Positions 22,739 to 33,000 of a stretch of 64,000 nt of DNA are shown here, in pieces. The translations under genes were made by a program, and so were the position numbers. How positions within the stretch are numbered: the first letter of the stretch is position 1; each line of letters opens with the position of its first letter. Source of the stretch: an uncultured Pseudomonadota bacterium (GTDB lineage Bacteria > Desulfobacterota > Desulfobulbia > Desulfobulbales > Desulfurivibrionaceae); assembly GCA_937868185.1 (NCBI GenBank), contig CALMMG010000002.1:27269-91268 (forward strand), read 5' to 3'. The notes under the pieces were generated by a model. That model saw nothing but the letters and a program-made list of their open reading frames with translations, was not told the DNA's origin and ran no database searches.

Positions 22739-23497
22739 TTACAGATTGATGATGCGCTCCGCCACGGCGATAATCTCCAGGCTGGCCTTACTGTCCGGCG
22801 CCCCCAGTAGGAACGGCCTCTGTTGGCGGATGGCCATGGAGACGCTTTTGTCCTGGGGCATGGCGCCCAGGGTCAGGGGGGTGATCTTCAAGAACCGTTC
22901 CAGCACCATGCTCATATTGGCGAAGACATCCTGGCCTTCTTTTTTGGATTGTACACTGTTTATCAGCAGGTGAAAGCGGTTTCTGTCGTGGCGGGTATGG
23001 AGAACCTTGATCAGGGCATAGGCGTCGGTGAGTGAGGTCGGGTCAGGGGTCAGGATGACGATATTCTCCTGGCTCCAGGTGTTGAACCAGAGCACCGAGT
23101 CCCCAATTCCGGCCGCGGTGTCGACGAGGACATAATCGAAGCGGTCGATGATCTCTTCCAGACTGGAGGTGAGAAGGGCCTGTTCCTCGTACGAGAGGTT
23201 GGCCATCTCCGGCACGCCCGAACTGGCCGGCAGGACATGAAACCTCGGGTTGATCTCCACCAGGGAGCTTGCCAGCTCACGCCCCTCTTCGATGGTTTCC
23301 CGGATGGTGTGTCGGACGTTGAGACCCAACACTACATCGACGTTGGCCAGCCCCAGGTCGCCGTCGATGAGGAGGACGGATTTGCCTTTCTGGGAAAGGG
23401 CGGTGGCCACGTTCACCGAAAAGGAGGTCTTGCCGACCCCGCCTTTGCCGCTGCTGATACAGATGATTTTCGGAGAGCGCTTGGTTTTCGCGGTCAT
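22739..23497 (-). CDS. MinD/ParA (FlhG-like) ATPase
   Basis: ICISSGKGGVGKTSFSVNVATALSQKGKSVLLIDGDLGLANVDVVLGL deviant Walker A. Confidence 0.93.
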   Translation of the reverse strand: MTAKTKRSPKIICISSGKGGVGKTSFSVNVATALSQKGKSVLLIDGDLGLANVDVVLGLNVRHTIRETIEEGRELASSLVEINPRFHVLPASSGVPEMANLSYEEQALLTSSLEEIIDRFDYVLVDTAAGIGDSVLWFNTWSQENIVILTPDPTSLTDAYALIKVLHTRHDRNRFHLLINSVQSKKEGQDVFANMSMVLERFLKITPLTLGAMPQDKSVSMAIRQQRPFLLGAPDSKASLEIIAVAERIINL

Positions 23498-23572
23498 GGA
23501 CGATTTTCCTCTGCAAAAAGCTGTAAGTGTGACGGACGCCTCAAAAGGGTGTCCGTTAAAGCTGCCAACAAA

Positions 23573-24322
23573 TTACGCCGCCATCCCCGCCGCACGCGGC
23601 GAGGCTTTTCTGGGTTGCATCCAAAGCTGGGCGCGTTCTTCCACCGTTACCTGGCAGGAATCCTCGGCCCGAGCGGCACTGCTTTGGCAGATGGCATTGT
23701 TGCCCATCTTGGTGGCGCGGGTCAGTTCGGCTTCGGCCAGAGTCAGAAGTTGCTCTGCTGCCATGGTCTCATAGGCATGGCAAACGGCAATGCCCAGGGC
23801 CAGGTTTGCACCTTTGGTGGAAACGGCGCTGCGTAGAATGGTCCGAATCTCTTCCGCCCGTTTCCGCGCTTTACCCACAGTGGTGCCCGGCATGATCAGG
23901 GCCAGGCCGTTTTTTTGAAAGCCGGAGAGCAGATCCCCCGGATGGAGGCAGGGCGTAAGCGCTGTCGCTGGTTGGCCAGCCAGGGCGTTTGCCCCGGAAA
24001 ATGTGAGGAGGACAAGGGCGCAAGGCAGTCTGGTCTGCTGGACCTGGGCAAGCTCCATTGCCAGTTGTTGGCGGAGCCAGGCGAGGTCTGGCAGTTGTCC
24101 CTCTGCATGGCCAACCGTTGCTGAGCGGGGTTGGTCGGGAAAGCGCAGCCCGGCCAGAGTCGAAGCCACCTCCGATGCGGGAATGTTGCAGTCGATAATG
24201 AGTAGGCCCAGGGGCTGAGATGCTTTTCCGGTGAGTCTGATTGCGCGAACAGGGTGCTGGCTGGCCTGATCCTCAAGGCTGCGGTAAAGCATGGCAGTAT
24301 CCGATGGCGTTTTTTTGTTCAT
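23573..24322 (-). CDS. Degenerate GGDEF-domain protein (signature motif lost)
   Basis: GFQKNGLALIMPGTTVGKARKRAEEIRTILRSAV...LALGIAVCHAYETMAAEQLLTLAEAELTRATKMGNN aligns by eye with RYGGDEFALLLPGT...LSIGVA...LL..AD.AL..AK..GRN. Confidence 0.65.
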   Translation of the reverse strand: MNKKTPSDTAMLYRSLEDQASQHPVRAIRLTGKASQPLGLLIIDCNIPASEVASTLAGLRFPDQPRSATVGHAEGQLPDLAWLRQQLAMELAQVQQTRLPCALVLLTFSGANALAGQPATALTPCLHPGDLLSGFQKNGLALIMPGTTVGKARKRAEEIRTILRSAVSTKGANLALGIAVCHAYETMAAEQLLTLAEAELTRATKMGNNAICQSSAARAEDSCQVTVEERAQLWMQPRKASPRAAGMAA

Positions 24323-26256
24323 GCCACCCTGCTGCCGTTAGCGACCGGGCCGGAAACGGCGGAAAGCACCAGACGATCGCCTTCTTTGGCGGCCAGGACC
24401 ATGCCGTGGGAAGCCACGCCCATCAATTTGGCGGGTTTGAGGTTGGCGACAATGATTACCTGTCGGCCCACCAGTTCTTCTGGTTGGTAATGTTGGGCGA
24501 TGCCAGCGACAATGGTGCGTTCCTCCGGAGCCATGACCGTCAACTTGAGGAGACGGTCCGATTTGGCGATCTTTTCGGCAGCGACGATCTCTGCCACCCG
24601 CAATTCCAGGTTCTGGAAGGCGTCAAAGGAGATGAGGCCATCACCCTCTGATGTAGCCTCGGGGCTGGGGGTCTTTTCTGTGGCGGGTTCTTTCATGGTT
24701 TTGGTTTTTGCCGGTTGTGGTTTGTCTTTTGCTTCTTGTTGCAGTCTGGGGAAAAGTTGCGCCCCAGGGGTGATGGCTTTTCCCGGCACGAGTCCGCCCC
24801 AGACCCCATAGTCGTTAAGATTGTTTTCGCCTGTCACGCCCAGAGCCTCGGCCATCTTGGCGGCAGTTTCCGGCATGATGGGGCGCAGGGTCAGGGTGAT
24901 GAGCCTCAGTGTCTCCAACAGGGTGTACAGCACCGTGCCGAGCTGGGCGGTTTGTTGCGGGTCCTTGACCAGTTCCCAAGGCTGGGTGCTGACGATGTAT
25001 TTGTTGGCCCGGCTGATCACCTCCCACACCGCAGCCAAGGCCCGGTGGAAGGCGAAATGGTCCAGGTGTTCGCGGTACTGGGTCAGCATGGCCAGGGCTG
25101 CTTCGGCCAGTTCCTGGTCTTGGGGTGAGGGGGTTCCCGGTTGCGGTACAACGCTTGCCGCGAAGTTCTTCACCATGGTCAGCGAGCGGGAAAAGAGGTT
25201 GCCCAGGTCGTTGGTCAGGTCGGAGTTGTGCCGGGCCAGCAGGGCTTCTTTGGAAAAGCCTGCATCAAGGCCAAAGGACATCTCGCGGAGCAGGAAGTAG
25301 CGCACCGAATCCGCGCCGAATTCCGCCACCAGCTCGCCGGGCCGCACCACGTTGCCCAGGCTCTTGGACATCTTGGTCTCGTTCATGTTCCAGTAGCCAT
25401 GGACATGCAGACGCTGGTATGGCTCAAGCCCCATGGCCTTGAGCATGGTGGGCCAGTAGATGGCGTGGGGCTTGAGGATGTCCTTGGCGATGACATGCTC
25501 GGTCACTGGCCAGTAACGGGTAAAATCATCGCCCGCGGGATAACCCAGGCCGGAAAGGTAGTTGATCAGGGCGTCGAACCAGACATAGGTGACGAAACGG
25601 TTGTCGAACGGGAGCGAGATGCCCCAGGTGAGTCGGGTGGTGGGCCGGGAGATGCAGAGATCCTCCAGGGGTTCCTTGAGAAAGGAGAGCACCTCGTTGC
25701 GGTAGCGTGTCGGGGTGATGAATTCCGGATGGTTATTGATATGGTCGATGAGCCATTCCTGGTACTTGCTCATCCGGAAAAAATAATTCTGCTCGCTGAT
25801 CTGGTCCGGTTCGGTGAGATGATCCGGGCACTTGCCGTCCTTCAGCTCTTTTTCGGTGAGGAACTGTTCGCACCCCTTGCAGTAGAGACCGGTGTACTCG
25901 CTGAAATAGATATCGCCCTGGTCGTACACCTGCTGGAGAATTCCCTGTACCACCGCCATGTGAGCCGGGTCTGTGGTGCGGACAAAGGTGTCCGGCTCAA
26001 TGGAGAGCACCGGCCAAGCCGCCTTGAACATGGCGCTGATCTTGTCTACATACTCCTTAACGGAAACCTCGGCGTCTGCTGCGGCATGGACGATCTTGTC
26101 GCCGTGTTCATCAGTGCCGGTCTGGAAGCGGACATCCTTGCCCAGCAGCCGCTGATAACGGCAGACGGTGTCGGCAACCACGGTGGAATAGGCGTGGCCC
26201 AGATGGGGTTGGGCGTTGACGTAGAAAATCGGGGTGGTGAGGTAATACGCGGTCAT
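24319..26256 (-). CDS. metG: Methionyl-tRNA synthetase with C-terminal tRNA-binding (EMAP-like) domain
   Basis: YYLTTPIFYVNAQPHLGHAYSTVVADT; KMSKSLGNVV; FDAFQNLELRVAEIVAAEKI. Confidence 0.98.
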   Translation of the reverse strand: MTAYYLTTPIFYVNAQPHLGHAYSTVVADTVCRYQRLLGKDVRFQTGTDEHGDKIVHAAADAEVSVKEYVDKISAMFKAAWPVLSIEPDTFVRTTDPAHMAVVQGILQQVYDQGDIYFSEYTGLYCKGCEQFLTEKELKDGKCPDHLTEPDQISEQNYFFRMSKYQEWLIDHINNHPEFITPTRYRNEVLSFLKEPLEDLCISRPTTRLTWGISLPFDNRFVTYVWFDALINYLSGLGYPAGDDFTRYWPVTEHVIAKDILKPHAIYWPTMLKAMGLEPYQRLHVHGYWNMNETKMSKSLGNVVRPGELVAEFGADSVRYFLLREMSFGLDAGFSKEALLARHNSDLTNDLGNLFSRSLTMVKNFAASVVPQPGTPSPQDQELAEAALAMLTQYREHLDHFAFHRALAAVWEVISRANKYIVSTQPWELVKDPQQTAQLGTVLYTLLETLRLITLTLRPIMPETAAKMAEALGVTGENNLNDYGVWGGLVPGKAITPGAQLFPRLQQEAKDKPQPAKTKTMKEPATEKTPSPEATSEGDGLISFDAFQNLELRVAEIVAAEKIAKSDRLLKLTVMAPEERTIVAGIAQHYQPEELVGRQVIIVANLKPAKLMGVASHGMVLAAKEGDRLVLSAVSGPVANGSRVA

Positions 26257-27245
26257 TGGTTCGACCCTTCCGAGGCTTTGTGCTGCCGAGGTTTTTTTCT
26301 TCTGGGTGGGGCTTCCGGTTCAGGGGGCTGGGCTTGGACTGGGGCCGCTCCCTGGCCTTGGCCGGGTTGCGTCGCTTTGGCCTGGCTCCATTCTTCCTTG
26401 GTGAGAATGATATTTCTTTCATGGCCGTCCACCCAGGAGACCTCGAGGGTTTCCTCCAGGGGGTTTACCTTGATAATCTTGTAATTCTTCTCGCCCACGG
26501 TGATGGCTTTGCCCGGTTTGGGCATCGTCTTGCGGATGGCGTGGTAGGTGTCGTATTCGTAGGTGAGGCAGCAGAGCAGCCGGTTGCAGATCCCGGAGAT
26601 CTTGGCCGGATTGAGGGGCAACCCCTGTTCCTTTGCCATCTTGATGGAAACCGGGGCAAAGTTTTTGAGATAGGACGAGCAACAGAGTTCTCGGCCGCAA
26701 CAGCCCAGGCCGCCGATCATCTTGGTTTCGTGACGGACCCCGACCTGGCGGATTTCAACCCGGGTGCGGAATTCCTGGACCAGATCCTTGACCAGCTCGC
26801 GAAAGTCAACCCTGGTGTCGGCGGTGAAGTAGAAGATGATCTTGCTGCCGTTTAAAAAACGTTCCACCTTGATGAGTTTCATGGGCAACCCATGGGTGGA
26901 GATGAAGCGGGTGCAGACAGTAAAGGCTTCCTTTTCGCGTTCAAGGAGGCGAGCGAATTTTTCCGTTTCGTCCCGGGTTCCCCTCCGGACGATCAGGTGG
27001 CTGCCCAAGCCTGCCGGCTCGGTTCGCCCAGGGCAGGGCTGGGTTCGGGAATGGACCGTGGCCGGTTCGATGCCGTGTTCGGTCTGGGCCATGACCAGCT
27101 CATGGACCTTGAGGTTCTGGATGCGGGAGACGGCGGAGAAAAATTGGTCTCCTGGCCGGAACTGAATGGTGTAGCAGGTTTCCGGTGCGTTGTGCTGGTC
27201 TTCATGCACCAGCTCTTCTGGGGGTGTTTCGAGGGTTTCGTTCAT
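26253..27245 (-). CDS. ricT: PSP1-domain protein, RicT/YaaT-like
   Basis: RTRVEIRQVGVRHETKMIGGLGCCGRELCCSSYLKNFAPVSIKMAKEQGLPLNPAKISGICNRLLCCLTYEYD. Confidence 0.92.
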   Translation of the reverse strand: MNETLETPPEELVHEDQHNAPETCYTIQFRPGDQFFSAVSRIQNLKVHELVMAQTEHGIEPATVHSRTQPCPGRTEPAGLGSHLIVRRGTRDETEKFARLLEREKEAFTVCTRFISTHGLPMKLIKVERFLNGSKIIFYFTADTRVDFRELVKDLVQEFRTRVEIRQVGVRHETKMIGGLGCCGRELCCSSYLKNFAPVSIKMAKEQGLPLNPAKISGICNRLLCCLTYEYDTYHAIRKTMPKPGKAITVGEKNYKIIKVNPLEETLEVSWVDGHERNIILTKEEWSQAKATQPGQGQGAAPVQAQPPEPEAPPRRKKPRQHKASEGSNQ

Positions 27246-27340
27246 GTATCGCGCTCAAACAGCCAGTAGGCTGCAAAATTGGTAGTGTTCACGGTCTGCA
27301 ATCGTGGTTGATCGACCATGTTAAGAAGGCGATCATACCA

Positions 27341-28348
27341 TTAAAGCAAACCAAAGAAAAGTACTTCGCACACCGCAGTGGGGTTGCAGTTGCGGGCCAG
27401 TTGTTTTCGGGCCATGTCCAGCAGTTGTAACCTCTTTGAGAGCTGTTGGCTCGACCAGCGGCGGCAGGCGGTCGGGAAGGTGGGGCTCAGATCATGGTTG
27501 ATGATCGAACCTGCTGTACCATGGCTGAAAAGGAGAAGATCATGGAGCCAGGTGGAGAGCAGTTCCAGGAGTTCGCCAAGATCCTCCTTGAGTTTGGCCG
27601 CTGTCTCGGCGAGTTCGGTAAGGGTCTGGATCGCTGCCGGGGTGTTCGGCTCAAGCCGGAGCAGGTTCCCGATAATCTCCTTCCGAAACCCCAGCAGATC
27701 TTTGGCCAGGAGGAGTCTTGCCCGGCCTAGGCTGCCTTCGGCCATGGCCGCCAGGGTGGCCGCGAGCTCCGGCTCTAGGCCTGCTTCCTGCGTCAGGATT
27801 TTCGACACTTCTGCCTGGGGGAGCGGGAAAAAAGGCACGGTCTGGCAGCGGGAGAGGATGGTGGGCAGAATACCGCCGGCTTCGTCGGCGGTAAGGATAA
27901 TCATGGTTTGGGCGGGCGGTTCTTCCAGGGTTTTGAGCAGGCTGTTAGCTGCTTCCCGCCGCATGGTGTGGATATCGCAGAGCAGCGCCACCCGGATTGT
28001 TGCCTCAAAGGGAGGGAAGGCCAGGGTTTTTTTAAGTTCGCGCACCTGATTGATCTTGATTGCCGCACCCTCCGGCTCGATTACGATGAAATCCGGGTGG
28101 TTGTTGGAATGAAACTTGCGACAGGAAGGGCAGTGCCCGCAGGGTTCGTGATTTTCAGGGTTTTGGCAGTTGAGGGCGGCGGCGAAGGTTCTGGCCAGGG
28201 TTTTTTTGCCAACCCCCATGGGACCTTTGAAGAGAAAGGCATGGGCCAGCCGGTTTTGCTCCACGGCACGGTGCAGCAGTTTTTTAGCCTTGTCCTGGCC
28301 GATGATCCCGGCAAAGCAAAGGGGTATGTTGTCCTGGGGCGGTTTCAT
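27341..28348 (-). CDS. holB: DNA polymerase III delta-prime subunit
   Basis: FAGIIGQDKAKKLLHRAVEQNRLAHAFLFKGPMGVGKKTLARTFAAALNC...CGHCPSCRKF; start set at MKPPQDN. Confidence 0.93.
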   Translation of the reverse strand: MKPPQDNIPLCFAGIIGQDKAKKLLHRAVEQNRLAHAFLFKGPMGVGKKTLARTFAAALNCQNPENHEPCGHCPSCRKFHSNNHPDFIVIEPEGAAIKINQVRELKKTLAFPPFEATIRVALLCDIHTMRREAANSLLKTLEEPPAQTMIILTADEAGGILPTILSRCQTVPFFPLPQAEVSKILTQEAGLEPELAATLAAMAEGSLGRARLLLAKDLLGFRKEIIGNLLRLEPNTPAAIQTLTELAETAAKLKEDLGELLELLSTWLHDLLLFSHGTAGSIINHDLSPTFPTACRRWSSQQLSKRLQLLDMARKQLARNCNPTAVCEVLFFGLL

Positions 28349-28446
28349 GCCCGTATCATACCCGATGCGGCAGGGATGAAAAAGGCAAAAGGCGGATAAG
28401 CCAGTCAAGCGAGACTCAGGTTGGGTGCAGGGAGAGGCGGGCGCAT

Positions 28447-29790
28447 TTAGGCCGTCGGGGTGGGGCGATCCTTGATGACCTGTTGGACTGCCTCGATGAT
28501 CTCGGAAGATTCGGGGCCTTTGCGGATTACCAGATCAGCGCCGGCAGCCAGGGCCTCTTGCTGGACCTCCGGCCGGTCATCCGCGGTAAACAGTAGGAGC
28601 TTCACCTCAACGTAATCTGGGCGGCGGCGGATTTCCTTGCAGATCTCAATGCCGGAGAGAAGCGGCAGGATGTAATCAATCACCGCCACCGCTGGTTTTT
28701 CGGCGAGGATCAGGGCCAACCCTTCCTGGCCGTTTGTTGCGGAAAGGGGGATGAACCCCGCCTTTTGGAGCAGACGGCTGTAGAGTCTTAAGATAACGGG
28801 GTTGTCATCGACGAGCACCACCTTGTGCTGGGAGATGGTCTCACCTGTTGTTTGTGTTTCGCTGAAATCCTGAAGAACCAGGAGTAGATCCCCTTGGCGC
28901 AAAGAGATTTCCGGTCCGGGGAAGATGGTGTCCTGTCCGGCCCGGCGCAAGCCGAAAATCCGGGTGCCCATCTGGCGGGAAACCTCTTCAATGGTGGCCT
29001 CGGCCATGCTCGAGCCTTCGTGTACCTCAATCCACTGACTGGCAGGGGGTTCTTTGTCTGTCTGCCTGCCGGTGGCGATGAGGAGGGCTTCGGCAATCCT
29101 CATCCCAGCCGAGGCAAAGGGGGAGATGACATTGTCGGCGCCTGCCCGGAGGATCTTATGCTCCGAGGAACTGTCTTCGGCGCGGGAGATGATATGGAGG
29201 GTGGGATTGAGTTCTCGGGCGGACAAGACAATAAAGAGATTGTCCGGGTCCTTATTAAGCAGGGCAATCAGGCCGGTGGCTGATTTGATCCCGGCCGCCC
29301 GGAGTGTCTCTTCGTTGGTGGCGTCGCCGTGAATATGGAGATGGCCCTGTTCTGTGATATGCTGACAGTGTTCCGCCGAATTTTCAATGATTACGAAATC
29401 AACCTGGTTGGCCTTGAAATGTTCAGCCGCCGCCGCGCCCACCCGCCCGTAGCCACAGAGAATGAAATGTGACTTGAGCTGGGCAATCTTCTTGTTCATT
29501 TTTTTTCTCTCCTTGCCCCCGGACCAGACCGTTTCAACGACCGACCCGACCAGAGCGTGGCTGGCAAAGGCCAGGCCGCTAAAGCCCATGATAATGTAGC
29601 CCGTGGTAAAAATCCGCCCGGTATCGGATAGCGGCCGCACCTCCCCGAAACCAACCGAGGTCAGGGTGATGACCGACATGTACAGGGCCTCGATAAAGGT
29701 GAAGTCTTCTAACCCCATATAACCCAGAATACCCACCAGGATGAGGGCGAGAATGGCTGCCAGGGTCCAGATGATTCGATGGGTTTTCAC
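28447..29790 (-). CDS. Two-TM potassium-channel-like protein with TrkA-N/TrkA-C (RCK) domains fused to C-terminal response-regulator receiver domain
   Basis: Pore ITLTSVGFGEVRPLSDTGR; RCK HFILCGYGRVGAAAAEHF; REC VVLVDDNPVI / AVIDYILPLLSG / LLFTADD / LVIRKG. Confidence 0.88.
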   Translation of the reverse strand: MKTHRIIWTLAAILALILVGILGYMGLEDFTFIEALYMSVITLTSVGFGEVRPLSDTGRIFTTGYIIMGFSGLAFASHALVGSVVETVWSGGKERKKMNKKIAQLKSHFILCGYGRVGAAAAEHFKANQVDFVIIENSAEHCQHITEQGHLHIHGDATNEETLRAAGIKSATGLIALLNKDPDNLFIVLSARELNPTLHIISRAEDSSSEHKILRAGADNVISPFASAGMRIAEALLIATGRQTDKEPPASQWIEVHEGSSMAEATIEEVSRQMGTRIFGLRRAGQDTIFPGPEISLRQGDLLLVLQDFSETQTTGETISQHKVVLVDDNPVILRLYSRLLQKAGFIPLSATNGQEGLALILAEKPAVAVIDYILPLLSGIEICKEIRRRPDYVEVKLLLFTADDRPEVQQEALAAGADLVIRKGPESSEIIEAVQQVIKDRPTPTA

Positions 29791-30043
29791 GGGCAGGATC
29801 AGGGGTAAAAGATTGTCGGCGCTGGAGCTAGGCCGGGCAGTGCTGTTAATGGCGCGGTTGATTTCATGAAAATCTTGTACCGTGCCCTGCCCCGTTCGTC
29901 AAGCAGCAGGAGGAGATTTGGGGAAAAAGCTCTTTTTGCAGGGGCAACGCAATTTCCTGCGGAAAAAAGTGTGGTTTAATGATAGGTTGAAGGCTTATTT
30001 GTTTTTGTCACGACTTGTGCATACACCTTTTTAGGATAAGACC

Positions 30044-33000
30044 ATGGGAACGACCGTCCGCCAGTTGTACCGAGCCATTGATGGCAACCGTGAATACTGT
30101 TTTAATATCGAAAGTATTTCCCCCCTGACCGGAGCCGATCTGGACCGACTGCGGCTGGTTTTGGCGGACGGTTTTTTGGCCGAAACGGTCACCTTCACCC
30201 CGAATCTTGGTGGCGACCGGGTGGTGGAGTTGGGGCCGCGGCTCAATTTTGCCACGGCCTGGTCGTCGAACCTGGTTTCCATCTGCCGGGCCATTGGCCT
30301 TGATTCGGTGACCCGGGTGGAACGCTCTCGCCGCTTTCTGGTGCCTGCAGGCGATGATCTCCCCACCTTTGTCGCCACCAACCACGACCGGATGACCGAG
30401 TGTCCCTATCCCGCGCCGCTCACCACCTTCGAAACCGGGGTTACCCCGGAGCCGGTGTACGAAATCGACCTTATGGGCCAGGGGCCGGACGGGCTGCTGG
30501 CCATCCCCGGCATCTCCATGGACGAATGGGACCGGAATTTCTACTACGACTACTTTGTCACCAAGCACAAGCGCAACCCCACCATCGTCGAGATCATGGA
30601 TCTCAACAACGCTAACTCCGAGCATTCGCGGCACGGATTTTTCAGGGGCAGGCAGATCATCGACGGCGTTGAGCAGAAGAGCAATCTGTTCCAGCTCGTC
30701 ACCGACACCCTCACCGCCCACCCCAAGGGCAGCGTCATCGCCTTCAAGGACAACTCCAGCGCCGTGGCAGGCCATACCATTCAGACCATCATGCCCGAAA
30801 CACCGGGGGAGCCGTGCCGATTTTCCGCCCAGGAGGTGGTCTACCATGTGCTGCTCACCGCCGAGACCCATAACTTTCCCACCGGGGTTGCCCCATTTCC
30901 CGGGGCCGAGACCGGCACCGGCGGGAGAATCCGCGACGTGCAAGGCACCGGCAAGGGCGGCTTTGTCATGGCCGGGACCGCAGGCTACTGCGTGGCCAAT
31001 CTCCATATTCCCGGCTATGACCTGCCCTGGGAAAATCATTACCCATGCCCCGACAACCTGGCTTCGGCCCTGACCATCGAGATCGAGGCGTCCAACGGAG
31101 CCTCGGATTACGGCAATAAATTCGGCGAGCCCTTGGTTCTGGGTTTTACCCGCTCCTTTGATCTGCGTCTTGACAACAGCGAGCGTTGGGGCTTTCTCAA
31201 ACCCATCATGTTCACCGCCGGCGTCGGCCAGATCGATGCCCGGCACACCGCCAAGGCCAAGGAGGAAAAGGGCATGCTCATCGTCCAGGTGGGCGGTCCG
31301 GCCTATCGGGTTGGCTTTGGCGGCGGCGCCGCCTCCAGCATGCTCCAGGGCGAGAATGTTTCCGAGCTTGATTTCGATGCGGTCCAGCGCGGCGACGCCG
31401 AGATGGAACAGAAGATGAACCGGGTGATCCGGGCCTGCAACGAGATGGGCGACAAGACCCTGATCGACGTGATCCACGACCAGGGCGCGGGCGGCCCGGC
31501 CAATGTCTTAAAAGAGCTGGTGGAGAAATCCGGCGGCCGCATCGAGATCCGCAACATCCGGGTGGGCGACCCCACCATGAGCGTGCTGGAGATCTACGTG
31601 GCCGAGTACCAGGAGCGCAACGGCTTTCTGATCCGGCCCGAGAACATCGCCAGATTCCAGGGGATCTGCGAGCGGGAAAAGGTGGCCTGCGAGGTGCTGG
31701 GCGAGGTGACCGGCGATCTCCGTTTTGTGGTGCATGACGAGCGGGATGGCTCCACCCCGGTGGATATCGAGCTCAACGAGTTGTTGGGCAATGTGCCGAT
31801 TAAGACTTTTACCGACAACCGGCGCGAGCCGGGATTAATGCCCTTGGTGGTGCAGGATCTCACGGTGAAGGATGCCCTGCACAATGTCCTGCGCTTGGTT
31901 TCCGTGGGCTCCAAGCGGTTTCTCACCAACAAGGTGGATCGGGCCGTAACCGGGTTGATCGTGCGGCAGCAATGCTGCGGCCCTTTGCAGCTGCCGGTGA
32001 GCGATGTGGCCGTGTTGGCGCAGAGCCATTTTGCCAAGTCCGGGGTGGCTACGGCCATTGGCGAGCAGCCCATCAAGATGCTGGTCAACCCTGCGGCCGG
32101 GGCGCGGATGGCGGTGGGCGAGGCGTTGACCAATCTGGTTTGGGCCAAGGTGGTTGATCTGGAGCAGGTGAAATGTTCGGCCAACTGGATGTGGGCCCCC
32201 AAGCTCGAAGGCGAGGGCGCGGCCATGTACGACGCGGCCCTGGCCATGCGCGAGGCCATGATCGCGGTGGGTATTGCCGTGGACGGCGGCAAGGACAGCC
32301 TATCGATGGCCACCAAGGTGGGCAACGAAACGGTCAAGTCGCCCCGCGAGCTGGTGATCTCGGTGTACGGCGCGGTGGCGGATATCACCAAGGTGGTGAG
32401 CCCGGATATTAAGCAGCCCGGCTCCACCTTGCTCTTGGTGGATCTGGGAGGCGGCAAGAACAGGCTCGGCGGCACGGCCTTGGCTCAGACCCTGGGGAAA
32501 CTCGGGAATGAGTCGCCGGATATGGATAACCCTGCTTTGGTCAAACAGGCTTTTTGCGCGGTGCAGGCATTGATCGTTAGGGGGTTGATTGCCGCAGGCC
32601 ATGATCGCAGCGACGGGGGACTCATCACCACCGTGCTGGAGATGGCCTTTAGCGGCAACTGCGGATTGGATCTGGCCCTGTCCGGTAAGTCCACCGCCGT
32701 CGAGGCACTGTTCAGTGAAGAACTGGGAATGGTGCTGGAATGCGTGGCTGGCCAGGAAGCGGCAGTGCGCGAGATTCTCGCCGGCTACGGGGTGCCTGTT
32801 GTCCTGCTCGGCACAACCACAACGGCAAAGGATGTCCGGATCAGCTATAACGGGGCAACGGTGCTTGTTGAAGACATGCGGCTTCTTCGCCAGTGGTGGG
32901 AAGAAACCAGCTACCAGCTGGAGCGGCTCCAAGTCAAGCCTGCCTGCGCTGAGGAAGAGAAGAAGAATATCTATGACCGGAAGGGGCCGACCTACCGCTT

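Noticed and set aside
25141-26484. 447-aa plus-strand ORF antisense to metG
   Set aside because: Shadow ORF of MetG reading frame; no RBS or domain evidence
30008-31477. 489-aa minus-strand ORF antisense to purL
   Set aside because: Shadow ORF over a conserved PurL region
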